From Micromonospora nigra (GTDB taxonomy: Bacteria; Actinomycetota; Actinomycetes; Mycobacteriales; Micromonosporaceae), in NCBI RefSeq assembly GCF_900091585.1, contig NZ_FMHT01000003.1:5482001-5546000 (forward strand): a stretch of DNA of 64,000 nucleotides. The letters run 5' to 3'. Positions 45,470 to 54,279 of the stretch are shown in pieces; the stretch's first letter is position 1; the number at the start of each line of letters is the position of its first letter. A program made the translations under genes and the position numbers. The notes beneath the pieces were generated by a model. It was not told where the DNA came from. It saw nothing but the letters and a program-made list of their open reading frames with translations, and searched no databases.

Positions 45470-46003
45470 GTGACCGTCCCACCCGAGCCCGCCGGGCTGT
45501 CCGACCACCGGACGCTGCGGCGTGCCCTCGCCACCTTCGCCACCGGGGTCACCGTCGTCACCGTCGGTGGACAGACCCCGCACGGCATGACCGCCAACTC
45601 GTTCACCGCCGTGTCCCTGGACCCACCCCTGGTGCTGGTCTGCGTCGACCGGGACGCGCTCATGCACCGGGCGCTGCGCGAGGCCGGCCAGTTCGGGGTG
45701 TCCGTGCTCGCCGGCCACCAGGAAGCCGTGGCCCGGCACTTCGCCGACCGGCGTCGCCCGCTCGGCCACGACCAGTTCGACGTGGCCGACTGGCTCGCCG
45801 GTGGGCACACCGGCGCCCCGCTGCTGGTGGGCGCTGCCGCGCACTTCGAGTGCGAGCTGTGGCGTGCCTACGACGGTGGGGACCACACCATCTTCCTCGG
45901 CCGGCTGATGGGTTTGCAGCGGCACACCGCCGACGGCGCGCTGCTGTTCGTGCACGGCGGCTTCCGGCAGCTCGACCGCGCGCCGAGTGAGGTGGCGACG
46001 TGA
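45470..46003 (+). CDS. Flavin reductase, SgcE6-like
   Basis: A 177-residue FMN-binding split-barrel flavin reductase: ATFATGVTVVTVGGQTPHGM, then TANSFTAVSLDPPLVLVCVD and VHGGFRQL. In C-1027 the homologous E6 supplies reduced flavin to a monooxygenase (established). Here the FAD-dependent protein at 55665 or another flavoenzyme is a possible client. GTG start with GGAGG. It overlaps the P450 gene (GTGA). Confidence 0.88.
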   Translation: MTVPPEPAGLSDHRTLRRALATFATGVTVVTVGGQTPHGMTANSFTAVSLDPPLVLVCVDRDALMHRALREAGQFGVSVLAGHQEAVARHFADRRRPLGHDQFDVADWLAGGHTGAPLLVGAAAHFECELWRAYDGGDHTIFLGRLMGLQRHTADGALLFVHGGFRQLDRAPSEVAT

Positions 46004-47355
46004 CCGCCACCCGACTGCCCGGCCGGACACCGCCCGGCCCGCCCCGCAGCGCCGCGCTGCGCATGCTGGCGGTGATGAACCGGGATCGGCTCGGCATGAT
46101 GACCTCGGCGGCGGCCCGCTACGGCGACGCGGTGCGGATTCCGGTCGGCCCGAAGGAGCTGTACTTCTTCAACCACCCCGACCACGCCAAGCACGTGCTC
46201 GCCGACAACGCCGGCAACTACCACAAGGGAATCGGCCTGGTGCACGCCCGGCGGGCCCTCGGCGACGGCCTGCTGACCAGCGAGGGTGAGCTGTGGCGCA
46301 AGCAGCGACGGGTGATCCAGCCGGCGTTCCAGAGCCGGCGCATCGCCGACCAGGCCGACGCCGTGGCGCAGGAGGCGGCGGCCCTGGTCGAGCGGCTGCG
46401 TCGCCGCACCGGGTCCGTGGTCGACGTGCCGCAGGAGATGACGGCGCTGACGCTGGGCGTGCTGGGTCGTACCCTGCTCGACACCGACCTGGGCCGGTTC
46501 GCCACCCTCGGCGAGGACTTCGCCGCGGTGCAGGACCAGGCGATGTTCGAGCTGGCGACGCTCAGCGCCGTGCCGACCTGGATTCCGCTGCCCCGGCAGG
46601 TGCGGTTCCGGCGGGCCCGGCGCAGCCTGGAACGCGTCGTCGACCGGCTGGTCGCCGAGCGCGGGGTCGTCGGGGACGCCCGGGAGGACGTGCTGTCGCG
46701 GCTGATCACCTCGGCCGGTGCCGAGGCCGACCCCCGGGTGGGGCGGATGCGCCTGCGCGACGAGCTGGTGACCCTGCTGCTGGCCGGGCACGAGACCACG
46801 GCCAGCACCCTGAGCTGGACGCTGCACCTGCTCGACCGGCATCCCGAGGTGCTGCGTCGGCTGCGTGCGGAGGCGCAGGCGGTGCTCGGCGACCGGCTGC
46901 CCACCGTGGCCGACCTCGAACGGCTGCGGTACACCACGATGGTCCTGCAGGAGGCGATGCGGCTGTTCCCGCCGGTGTGGATGCTGCCCCGGCGGGCCCT
47001 CGCCGAGGACGAGGTGGGCGGGTACCGGGTGCCCAGGGGCGCCGACGTGGTGGTCTGCACGTACACGTTGCACCGGCACCCGGAGTACTGGCCGGAGCCG
47101 GACCGGTTCGATCCGGAACGGTTCGCTCCCGACTCGGCCGAATCGCGGCCCCGTTACGCGTACATTCCGTTCGGGGCGGGGCCGCGTTTCTGCGTCGGCA
47201 ACCATCTGGGCATGATGGAAGCGGCGTTCGTCATCGCACTGATCGCCCGGGATCTGAAGTTGACCGGGCTGCCCGGTCGGGTGGTGACTCCCGAACCGAT
47301 GCTCTCCCTGCGGGTGCGCGGCGGCCTGCCGATGCTGGTCAGCCCGGCGGAGTGA
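46000..47355 (+). CDS. Cytochrome P450, enediyne E7-like
   Basis: A 451-residue P450 with all core motifs: I-helix AGHETT at residues 262-267, ExxR at Glu318/Arg321 (EAMRLFPP), and the heme loop FGAGPRFCVG with Cys398. The overall sequence (LADNAGNYHKGIG, QPAFQSRR) is of the bacterial CYP102/CYP110/E7-like type. It should hydroxylate the enediyne core. No ferredoxin gene is in the window. It ends the transcript that begins at the DUF1702 genes. Confidence 0.9.
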   Translation: MTATRLPGRTPPGPPRSAALRMLAVMNRDRLGMMTSAAARYGDAVRIPVGPKELYFFNHPDHAKHVLADNAGNYHKGIGLVHARRALGDGLLTSEGELWRKQRRVIQPAFQSRRIADQADAVAQEAAALVERLRRRTGSVVDVPQEMTALTLGVLGRTLLDTDLGRFATLGEDFAAVQDQAMFELATLSAVPTWIPLPRQVRFRRARRSLERVVDRLVAERGVVGDAREDVLSRLITSAGAEADPRVGRMRLRDELVTLLLAGHETTASTLSWTLHLLDRHPEVLRRLRAEAQAVLGDRLPTVADLERLRYTTMVLQEAMRLFPPVWMLPRRALAEDEVGGYRVPRGADVVVCTYTLHRHPEYWPEPDRFDPERFAPDSAESRPRYAYIPFGAGPRFCVGNHLGMMEAAFVIALIARDLKLTGLPGRVVTPEPMLSLRVRGGLPMLVSPAE

Positions 47356-47649
47356 ATCCGGCCAACAGTTAAAGCATTGATTTTCGACTATTTGTGGAAC
47401 CGGTAATCGCCGCTATCTACCGGCAATTTTCTCCTCCCGTGCGGCATAGCTGCCGCAGAGCAATTCCCGAGAAGACACCGGCCGCCACGGACGAAAGCAT
47501 AACGGTGGTCGTACCGTCCGGCGCCGCGCCACCCCCGGTGACACCGGCCCCGGCGCGGACGGCATACCGGCCGTCGCCCCGCGACACCCCGCGCGCCGCA
47601 GGAGGCGACGGCCGGTCCGTCGAACGCCGTCAACCTCCGAGGGGGACCG
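47356..47649 (+). promoter_or_regulatory. A/T-rich gap before unbV, probable promoter
   Basis: These 294 bases between the P450 and unbV include an A/T-rich tract (about 47365-47430, with TTGATTTTCGACTATTTG). No gene is seen. The gap suggests a separate promoter for unbV-unbU, but no exact -10/-35 pair is convincing. Confidence 0.35.
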
Positions 47650-49617
47650 TTGCCATCGCAACCCGTAGGAAGAATCCGCCGGCTCGCCGCTCCGGCACTG
47701 GTGCTGGTGCTGGTCGCCGGGCTGTTCCTGATCGCCCGGCTACCATCCGCCTCCGCGGACGACCGGGCCGCGATCGCCAGCCGCTTCGCGTTCACGGAGC
47801 TGCCCATCGCGCTGCCGCCGGGCCTGCCTGAACGCACCGTCCGCACCGTCAACCCGGCGTACGAACACATCCGGTCCTGGATCTCGTCGGTCGGCGCGGC
47901 CGTGGCCCTCAACGACCTGGACGGCCGGGGTGGGGCCAACGACCTCTGCCTGGTCGACCCCCGCAGCGACGCCGTGATCGTCACGCCCGCGCCGGACAGC
48001 GGTGCCACCTACGCACCGTTCGTGCTCGACCCCGAACCGCTGCCGATGGGCCCCGCCATCGCCCCGATGGGCTGCACGCCCGGTGACTTCAACCTCGACG
48101 GCCGGATGGACCTGCTGGTCATCTACTGGGGCCGCACCCCGGTGCTGTTCATGCAGCGCGGGAACGCCGGCACCGAACTGAGCCTCGCCAGCTACCACCC
48201 GGTGGAGCTGATCCCGCAGCGCGACGGTGGCCGGGCCTACACCGGTCCGCTGTGGAACACCAACGCCGTCGCGGTCGCCGACTTCGACGGCGACGCCCGG
48301 CCCGACATCGGGGTGTTCAACTACTTCCCCGACACGCAGGTCCTGGACTCCAACGGACTGCCGAACGTGCAGATGAACGACTCCATGTCGCACGCGCAGA
48401 ACGCCGGTGGGGCACACATCATGCGCTGGACGGGGGCGACCACCGGCCCGGAGCCGACCGTCACCTACGAGGAGCAGCCGGCCATCGCCCCCCGGTACGC
48501 CACCGGCTGGACGCTGGCCGCCGCGTCCGCCGACCTCGACGGGGACCTGCTGCCCGAGCTGTACGTCGCCAACGACTTCGGCCACGACCGGTTCTTCCAC
48601 AACACCTCGACGCCGGGGCGGATCCGCTTCACCCTCGCCGAGGGCGAACGCGGGCCGTTCGACCCCAAGTCCCTGGTGCTGGGGCACGACTCGTTCAAGG
48701 GCATGTCGGTCGACTTCGCTGACCTCTCTGGTCGCGGCAGGTTCGACATGTTCGTCAGCAACATCACCGAGTCGTGGGGTCTGGAGGAGAGCAACTTCGT
48801 CTGGCACAACACCGCGACCTCCCCCGAGGACGCCCGGGCGCAGCTCTCCCGGGGCGTGGCCCCCTACGAGAACCGGGCCGCGCGGCGCAACCTCGCCTGG
48901 GTGGGCTGGGGCTGGGACGCCAAGATGGCGGACTTCGACAACAGTGGCCAGCTCGCCATCGTGCAGGCCACCGGCTTCGTCAAGGGTGACATCAACCGGT
49001 TCAACTGGCTCCAGGAACTGGCCATGGCCAACGATCTGATGCTGCGCGAGCCGAAGATGTGGCCCAACGCCGAGCCCGGCGACGACATCGCCGGCTCCAA
49101 CCCGCTGGCCTTCTGGGTCCGCGAGGACAACGGCCGCTACGTCAACCTCAACGCGGAGCTGGGGCTCGACGAGGAGATCCCGACCCGGGGCGTGGCGGTG
49201 GCCGACACCAACGGCGACGGCGCGCAGGACTTCGCGGTCGCCCGCCAGTGGGGCCCACCGGCCTACTACCGCAACGGCAAGCCCGGCGACGGCAACTTCC
49301 TGGGGCTGCGGCTGCACCGGCCCGTCCTCGGCGCCGCCGACGGGACCACCGGCGTGTCGCCGGCCTACGGGGCCCAGGTGCGCGTCACGACCGCCGACGG
49401 CAAGGTGCAGGTCGCCCAGCTCGACGGCGGCGGCGGGCACTCCGGCAAGCGCAGCTTCGACGTCTTCTTCGGGCTCGGCGCCGCCGGTGACCGGCCCGTG
49501 TCCACCGAGATCTCCTGGCGGGACCTGCAGGGCGGGACCCATCGCCAGACGATCGACCTGACTGCTGGTTGGCACGACTTCCTGCTGACCACCCAAGCCC
49601 AGGAGACCACCCGATGA
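47650..49617 (+). CDS. unbV: Enediyne protein UnbV
   Basis: A 655-residue exported or membrane-tethered protein. The TTG start is supported by GAGGGGGA just upstream and begins a signal/anchor (RRLAAPALVLVLVAGLFLIA). Several FG-GAP/VCBS-type calcium-binding blades follow: GDFNLDGRMDLLV, ADFDGDARPDIGV, ADLDGDLLPELYV, ADTNGDGAQDFAV. The last 90 or so residues are the UnbV/ASPIC domain (GAQVRVTTADGKVQVAQLDG; HSGKRSFDVFFGLG). It is part of the universal enediyne cassette; function unknown. ATGA overlap with unbU. Confidence 0.93.
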   Translation: MPSQPVGRIRRLAAPALVLVLVAGLFLIARLPSASADDRAAIASRFAFTELPIALPPGLPERTVRTVNPAYEHIRSWISSVGAAVALNDLDGRGGANDLCLVDPRSDAVIVTPAPDSGATYAPFVLDPEPLPMGPAIAPMGCTPGDFNLDGRMDLLVIYWGRTPVLFMQRGNAGTELSLASYHPVELIPQRDGGRAYTGPLWNTNAVAVADFDGDARPDIGVFNYFPDTQVLDSNGLPNVQMNDSMSHAQNAGGAHIMRWTGATTGPEPTVTYEEQPAIAPRYATGWTLAAASADLDGDLLPELYVANDFGHDRFFHNTSTPGRIRFTLAEGERGPFDPKSLVLGHDSFKGMSVDFADLSGRGRFDMFVSNITESWGLEESNFVWHNTATSPEDARAQLSRGVAPYENRAARRNLAWVGWGWDAKMADFDNSGQLAIVQATGFVKGDINRFNWLQELAMANDLMLREPKMWPNAEPGDDIAGSNPLAFWVREDNGRYVNLNAELGLDEEIPTRGVAVADTNGDGAQDFAVARQWGPPAYYRNGKPGDGNFLGLRLHRPVLGAADGTTGVSPAYGAQVRVTTADGKVQVAQLDGGGGHSGKRSFDVFFGLGAAGDRPVSTEISWRDLQGGTHRQTIDLTAGWHDFLLTTQAQETTR

Positions 49618-50663
49618 CGGACGTCAAGAGGATCGAGGACGCGGTCGGCGTTCCGCCGGTCCCGGCCGATCCGACCCCGAACGGCAGCAACGGGCGTACG
49701 GGCACCCGCACCGACCAGCCGGCCGTGCCCCGGGTCGACAAGCGCGACCCCCGCTACCTGGCGCTGCGCAACTTCGCCATCTCCATGACCGTGTTCAACA
49801 TCCTCGGCTACGCCGTCCTGGGCTTCGAGCAACCCTGGACCTGGCCGATCTTCGCGGCCCTGCTCGGCTACACCGTCGAGATCGTCGTCGAGTGGGTGGC
49901 CGCGCGGTCGACGGGTCGCCCGGCGGCCTACAGCGGCAACGGCCTGTGGGGGCTCTACACGTTCCTGCTGCCCGCGCACATCACCGCGCTGGCCGCGAAC
50001 ATGCTGCTGTACGCCAACGACAACTTCTGGCCCATCGCCTTCGCCGTGACGATCGCGGTCGGGCAGAAGGCGATCCTGCAGGCACCCATCAAGGGCCGCA
50101 TGCGGCACTTCATGAACCCGTCGAACTTCGGCATCACCGCCGCGCTACTGGCCTTCTCCTGGGTCAACGTGGCGCCGCCGTACCACTTCACCGAGAACGT
50201 GCCGGACGTGCTCAGCATCCTGATCCCGGTGATCATCGTGACCTCCGGCACCGTGCTCAACGCGATGCTGACGAGGAAGGTCCCGCTGATCCTCGGCTGG
50301 CTCGGCGCGTTCGTGATCCAGGCGCTGATCCGGCACTGGGTGTGGGACGTCTCCCTGTGGGGGGCTCTGGTGCCGATGACCGGTGTGGCGTTCGTGCTGT
50401 TCACCAACTACATGGTCACCGACCCGGGCACCACGCCCACCGAGGGCCGCTGGCAGTTCATGTTCGGCGCCAGCGTCGGCATGGTGTACGGCGTACTGAT
50501 GGTGTTCAACATCGTCTACACCATCTTCTTCGCGGTCACGATCGTCTGCGCGATCCGTGGCCTGTACTGGTGGGGCAAGTGGCTGATCGGCCGCAACCGG
50601 CCGGCCGGGCCGCTGGAGCCGGCGCCGCCGCCGGCCGCCGTCGCCCTGCCCGTGGCCCGCTGA
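49614..50663 (+). CDS. unbU: Enediyne membrane protein UnbU
   Basis: A 349-residue polytopic membrane protein with about eight spans, starting at YLALRNFAISMTVFNILGYA. Segments such as GHxNPSNFG-like RHFMNPSNFGITAALL and FTNYMVTDPGTTP recall RnfD/NqrB-type electron-transfer subunits, to which UnbU is distantly related. It belongs to the conserved warhead cassette; an export or redox role is unproven. It overlaps unbV and ends in a Pro/Ala-rich tail. Confidence 0.92.
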   Translation: MTDVKRIEDAVGVPPVPADPTPNGSNGRTGTRTDQPAVPRVDKRDPRYLALRNFAISMTVFNILGYAVLGFEQPWTWPIFAALLGYTVEIVVEWVAARSTGRPAAYSGNGLWGLYTFLLPAHITALAANMLLYANDNFWPIAFAVTIAVGQKAILQAPIKGRMRHFMNPSNFGITAALLAFSWVNVAPPYHFTENVPDVLSILIPVIIVTSGTVLNAMLTRKVPLILGWLGAFVIQALIRHWVWDVSLWGALVPMTGVAFVLFTNYMVTDPGTTPTEGRWQFMFGASVGMVYGVLMVFNIVYTIFFAVTIVCAIRGLYWWGKWLIGRNRPAGPLEPAPPPAAVALPVAR

Positions 50664-50752
50664 GGCCACCTCGACCGGGCCACGCCGGCCGGCTCCACGG
50701 GGGCCGGCCGGCGGGGCCCCGCCCCCGTACCACCCCGACCGGAAGGTGTGCC

Positions 50753-52063
50753 ATGACCCTGCTCGCCGTCGGCGCGTCGTACCGCAGCGCGCCGGTGTCC
50801 GTCCTGGAACGCCTCGCCGTCGACCCGGCCGACCAGCCCCGCATCCTCACGTCCCTGCTCGCCCGCCCCCACGTCGACGAGTCGGTGGTGCTGTCGACCT
50901 GCAACCGGGTCGAGGTGTACGCCGTCGTGACCGGGTTCCACGCCGGCCTCGCCGACGTCTGCGAAGTCCTGCGCGACCACTCGGGTGTGGGTCACGAACG
51001 GCTGGCCGAGCACCTGTACGTCCATCACGACCACGCCGCGGTGACCCACGCGTTCTCGGTGGCCGCCGGGCTGGACTCCATGGTCGTCGGCGAGGCGCAG
51101 ATCCTCGGGCAGCTGCGCGCCGCGTACCGCGTCGCCACCGAGACCGACACGGCGGGCCGGCTGCTGCACGAGCTGATGCAGCAGGCCCTACGGGTCGGGA
51201 AACGGGCCCGCTCGGAGACCGCCATCGACCGTGCCGGCCGCAGCACCGTCACCGCGGCGCTGGAGGTGGCCGCCGGCCTACTGCCCGGCGGGCTCGCCGG
51301 GCGGCCCGCGCTGGTGGTCGGCGCCGGCGCGATGGGGTCTCTGGCGCTGGCCGCCCTGGACCGGGCCGGTGCCGGGCCACTGCGCGTCGCCAACCGGGAC
51401 GGGGCGCGGGCCGCCCGGCTGGCCGAGGCGTACGCGGCGACCCCGGCGACGCTCGACGCGTTGCCCGAACTGGTGGCGGACGCGGACCTGGTGGTGGCCG
51501 CGACAGCCGCCGACACCCCCGTCCTCGACACCGGTCTCGTGGCGTCGGCCCTGGCACGGCGGACCGGACGGGACGGGCCGCTGGTGCTGCTGGACGTCGC
51601 GGTGCCCCGCGACGTCGCCCCCGACGTGGGCCGGCTGCCCGGCGTCGTGGTCGTCGACATCGACGGGGTCGGTCGGGCCGCGGCCGGCACCGCCACCGCG
51701 GCCGACGAGGCGGCGGTGCGCCGGATCATGGCCGAGGAGGTCGAGAGCTTCCTGACCTGGCAGCGGGGTGCCGAGGTGGGGCCGACCGTGGCGGCGCTGC
51801 GGGTCCGCGCCGACCAGGTGGTCACCGCCGAGCTGCGCCGCCTACGCCAGCGCAGCCCCGACCTCAGCGAGCGGCAGCGGGCGGACGTGGTCCAGGCCAT
51901 GCACCGGGTCGTCCAGCAGCTGCTGCACCCGCCCACCGTCCGAATGCGACAGCTCGCCGCAGCGCCCGGCGGCGACCGGTACGCCACTGTGCTGTCCCAC
52001 CTGTTCGGCCTCGACGACACCGCCTCGGCGCGGGTCGGCGAGGTGCCCCTGCCCGTGGAATGA
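50753..52063 (+). CDS. Glutamyl-tRNA reductase paralogue (HemA-type)
   Basis: A 436-residue GluTR. Catalytic Cys50 in LSTCNRVEVYA and His99 in AVTHAFSVAAG are kept, as are VVGEAQILGQ, the NADPH motif VVGAGAMGSLALAAL and the C-terminal dimerisation helix region (SPDLSERQRADVVQAMHRVV). It would reduce Glu-tRNA to glutamate-1-semialdehyde, the first step to 5-aminolevulinate and heme. No other tetrapyrrole gene is nearby, so it is a cluster-embedded copy rather than part of a hem operon. Possible roles: heme supply for the P450, a protected isoform, or an aminolevulinate-derived group. ATG 50753 with GGAAGGTG. Confidence 0.9.
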   Translation: MTLLAVGASYRSAPVSVLERLAVDPADQPRILTSLLARPHVDESVVLSTCNRVEVYAVVTGFHAGLADVCEVLRDHSGVGHERLAEHLYVHHDHAAVTHAFSVAAGLDSMVVGEAQILGQLRAAYRVATETDTAGRLLHELMQQALRVGKRARSETAIDRAGRSTVTAALEVAAGLLPGGLAGRPALVVGAGAMGSLALAALDRAGAGPLRVANRDGARAARLAEAYAATPATLDALPELVADADLVVAATAADTPVLDTGLVASALARRTGRDGPLVLLDVAVPRDVAPDVGRLPGVVVVDIDGVGRAAAGTATAADEAAVRRIMAEEVESFLTWQRGAEVGPTVAALRVRADQVVTAELRRLRQRSPDLSERQRADVVQAMHRVVQQLLHPPTVRMRQLAAAPGGDRYATVLSHLFGLDDTASARVGEVPLPVE

Positions 52064-52070
52064 GGAGCCC

Positions 52071-53015
52071 ATGACCGCCACCCCGCCCACTCCCGTGCTC
52101 GACAACGCGCGGACCGACCGGCCGCCGCGCCGTGCCGCGCTGGTCGCCGGCAGCGTCCTGACCGGCGTGCTGCTGGCCGTCCTCTGGTCGTACGAACTCG
52201 TCGACCACGTGATCGGCGACAACGTCGCCAACACGCTGCTCGGCAGGGACGCGAAGGCGACCGCGATCGCCGGCACCGGCGCGGGGCTGCTGTTCGCCTT
52301 CGTGTCCGGGCTGGCGGGCACCTTCACCGCCTGCAACATCGCGGTGGCCGCCTCCGTCGGGCCGTTGAGCCACGCCAGTACCGGCACGTCGCCCGGTCCG
52401 GCCCGGCGGTACGGCCTGCGCCTGCTGCTGCGCCCGCTGGGCTGGCTGGCCCTGGGCATGGTGGCGGTGTCGGCGACGTACGGCGCGATCGGGGTACTCG
52501 TCGGCGACGCGCTGCCGCAGCTGTCGACCGACCGGGTCGGCGACATGCCGGTGCGGATCCTCCAGTCCGTCGTGGTCTTCGGCATCATCGGGCTGGCCTT
52601 CGTCTACCTCGGCCTGGCCACCCTCGGCGTGGTCCGGGACCCGTTCGCGAACCGGCCCGCCGCCCGGGTGGTGGTGCTCGGCGCGCTCGTCGGCGGGTTC
52701 CTCATCGGCCGCCCGTATCCGCTGTTCAACAAGCTGTTCCACTGGGCCGTCGACACCGGCAACCCGGTGTACGGCGCTGGTGCCTTCGTGCTCCAGTCGC
52801 TGGGCAACGTCGTCCTCGTCGCCGCGCTGTTCGTGCTGCTGGCGGTGCTCAGCCGGGGTCGGCTGCTGCGCTGGCTGGCCGCCGACCCGGCGCGCACGGC
52901 GGCGGTCAGCGGCGCGCTGCTGCTCGCCCTGGGCGTGTTCACGGTCGTCTACTGGGACCTCCGGGTGCCCAGTCTCTTCGGCGTCGGCTGGTTCCCGTCG
53001 ATGCCCTACAACTAG
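52071..53015 (+). CDS. Polytopic membrane protein, unknown function
   Basis: A 314-residue protein with about seven spans; I do not recognise the family with certainty. The segment FVSGLAGTFTACNIAVAASV and the overall layout vaguely recall CcdA/DsbD-type proteins, but only one cysteine is present there. It starts seven bases after the GluTR stop with AGGAG and is followed at 28 bases by the O-methyltransferase, so it is part of the unbV operon. A transporter or electron-carrier role is possible. Confidence 0.7.
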   Translation: MTATPPTPVLDNARTDRPPRRAALVAGSVLTGVLLAVLWSYELVDHVIGDNVANTLLGRDAKATAIAGTGAGLLFAFVSGLAGTFTACNIAVAASVGPLSHASTGTSPGPARRYGLRLLLRPLGWLALGMVAVSATYGAIGVLVGDALPQLSTDRVGDMPVRILQSVVVFGIIGLAFVYLGLATLGVVRDPFANRPAARVVVLGALVGGFLIGRPYPLFNKLFHWAVDTGNPVYGAGAFVLQSLGNVVLVAALFVLLAVLSRGRLLRWLAADPARTAAVSGALLLALGVFTVVYWDLRVPSLFGVGWFPSMPYN

Positions 53016-53042
53016 CCGTCCCACGACTTGCGAGGAGCGCAG

Positions 53043-54056
53043 ATGGCGGACAAGACAGCACGGCCGGTCGGGCTGCGGGCACTGGCCGACCTGGCGACCC
53101 CGATGGCGGTACGCGTGGCCGCCACGTTGCGGGTGGCCGACCACCTCGCGGCGGGACGGTGCACCGCCGTGGAGATGGCGCAGGCGGCCGACGCGCATCC
53201 TGACGCCCTGGACCGGCTGTTGCGTCACCTGGTCACGATCGGCCTGCTCACCCGTGACGGCGACGGCCGGTACGCGACCACCGAGGTGGGCGAGCAGTTG
53301 CGCGACGACCATCCGGGCGGACGCCGCAAGTGGCTGGACATCTCCGGCGGGGTCGGTCGGGGCGACCTGAGCTTCGTCGACCTGATCCACGCGGTGCGCA
53401 CCGGTGCGCCGGCCTACCCGCTGCGCTACGGCACCTCGTTCTGGGAGGACCTGGGCGCCGACGGGCAGCTGTCGGCGTCGTTCGACGCCCTGATGGGTCA
53501 CCACATCGAGATCGACGACGACGGCATCGCCGACGCCTACGACTGGGCGGCGCTCGGGCACGTCGCCGACGTCGGCGGCGGCAGCGGGGCGCTGCTCGGG
53601 GTGCTGCTCAGCGCTCATCCCGGGCTGCGTGGCACCCTGGTCGACCTGCCGGGACCCTCGTCCGGGGCACGGCGACACCTGCGCGAGCGGGGGTTGGCCG
53701 ACCGGGCCGAGGTGGTGACCGGCAGTTTCTTCGATCCGCTGCCGCCCGGGGCGGGGGGCTACATCCTGTCCGCGATCATCCACGACTGGGACGACGAGCC
53801 CGCGGTGGCGATCCTGCGGCGCTGCGCCGAGGCCGCCGGCGACACCGGCAGGGTGCTGGTCGTCGAGGCCATCGGTGCCGACGGCGACTCACCCAACACG
53901 GCGATGGACCTGCGGATGCTGGTCTACACCGGTGGCCGTGAGCGAGGGCTGCCCGAGCTGCGGGCACTGGCCGCCAAGGCGGGGCTCGTCGTGCGGGGCG
54001 TGCACCCGGTCGGTGCCCGGCCGGTCGTGTCCATCGTGGAGCTCGTCACGCGCTGA
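53043..54056 (+). CDS. SAM-dependent O-methyltransferase
   Basis: A 337-residue dimeric O-methyltransferase of the hydroxyneurosporene/DMKMT-type family. The N-terminal winged-helix dimerisation domain (ADHLAAGRCTAVEMAQAADA) precedes the SAM domain with HVADVGGGSGALLGVLL, VDLPGPSSGARRH and the catalytic IIHDWDDEPAV. It probably methylates a hydroxyl on the core or on a peripheral group. It is the last gene of the forward operon; an imperfect hairpin follows. Confidence 0.9.
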   Translation: MADKTARPVGLRALADLATPMAVRVAATLRVADHLAAGRCTAVEMAQAADAHPDALDRLLRHLVTIGLLTRDGDGRYATTEVGEQLRDDHPGGRRKWLDISGGVGRGDLSFVDLIHAVRTGAPAYPLRYGTSFWEDLGADGQLSASFDALMGHHIEIDDDGIADAYDWAALGHVADVGGGSGALLGVLLSAHPGLRGTLVDLPGPSSGARRHLRERGLADRAEVVTGSFFDPLPPGAGGYILSAIIHDWDDEPAVAILRRCAEAAGDTGRVLVVEAIGADGDSPNTAMDLRMLVYTGGRERGLPELRALAAKAGLVVRGVHPVGARPVVSIVELVTR

Positions 54057-54081
54057 CCCGCCACCCCCGGACGACCCTTCA

Positions 54082-54114
54082 CCACAGGGGTGTCCGGGGC
54101 CGGCGACCCTGTGG
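54082..54114. terminator. Hairpin between convergent genes
   Basis: CCACAGGG pairs with CCCTGTGG over a 17-base loop, between the O-methyltransferase and the oppositely oriented epoxide hydrolase. Confidence 0.4.
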
Positions 54115-54157
54115 GGTGTGAAGGTCGGGCACCGCGCGGAAGCGTCCGGCCGGACGA

Positions 54158-54217
54158 CCGCGCGGGGCGACGACCACGCCGGTCCGCGCGGGGCGACGAC
54201 CATGCCGGTCCGCGCGG
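54158..54217. repeat. 26-bp tandem repeat, 2.3 copies
   Basis: The unit begins CCGCGCGGGGCGACGACCA and repeats at 54158 and 54184 with one C/T difference; a third, 8-base partial copy starts at 54210. It is non-coding and lies between convergent genes. Confidence 0.8.
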
Positions 54218-54279
54218 CAGGGAGCCGCCCCGACCGTCGTGGCGCGACGGTCGGAGCGGCCCCTGGAGGCGGGCGGTGG

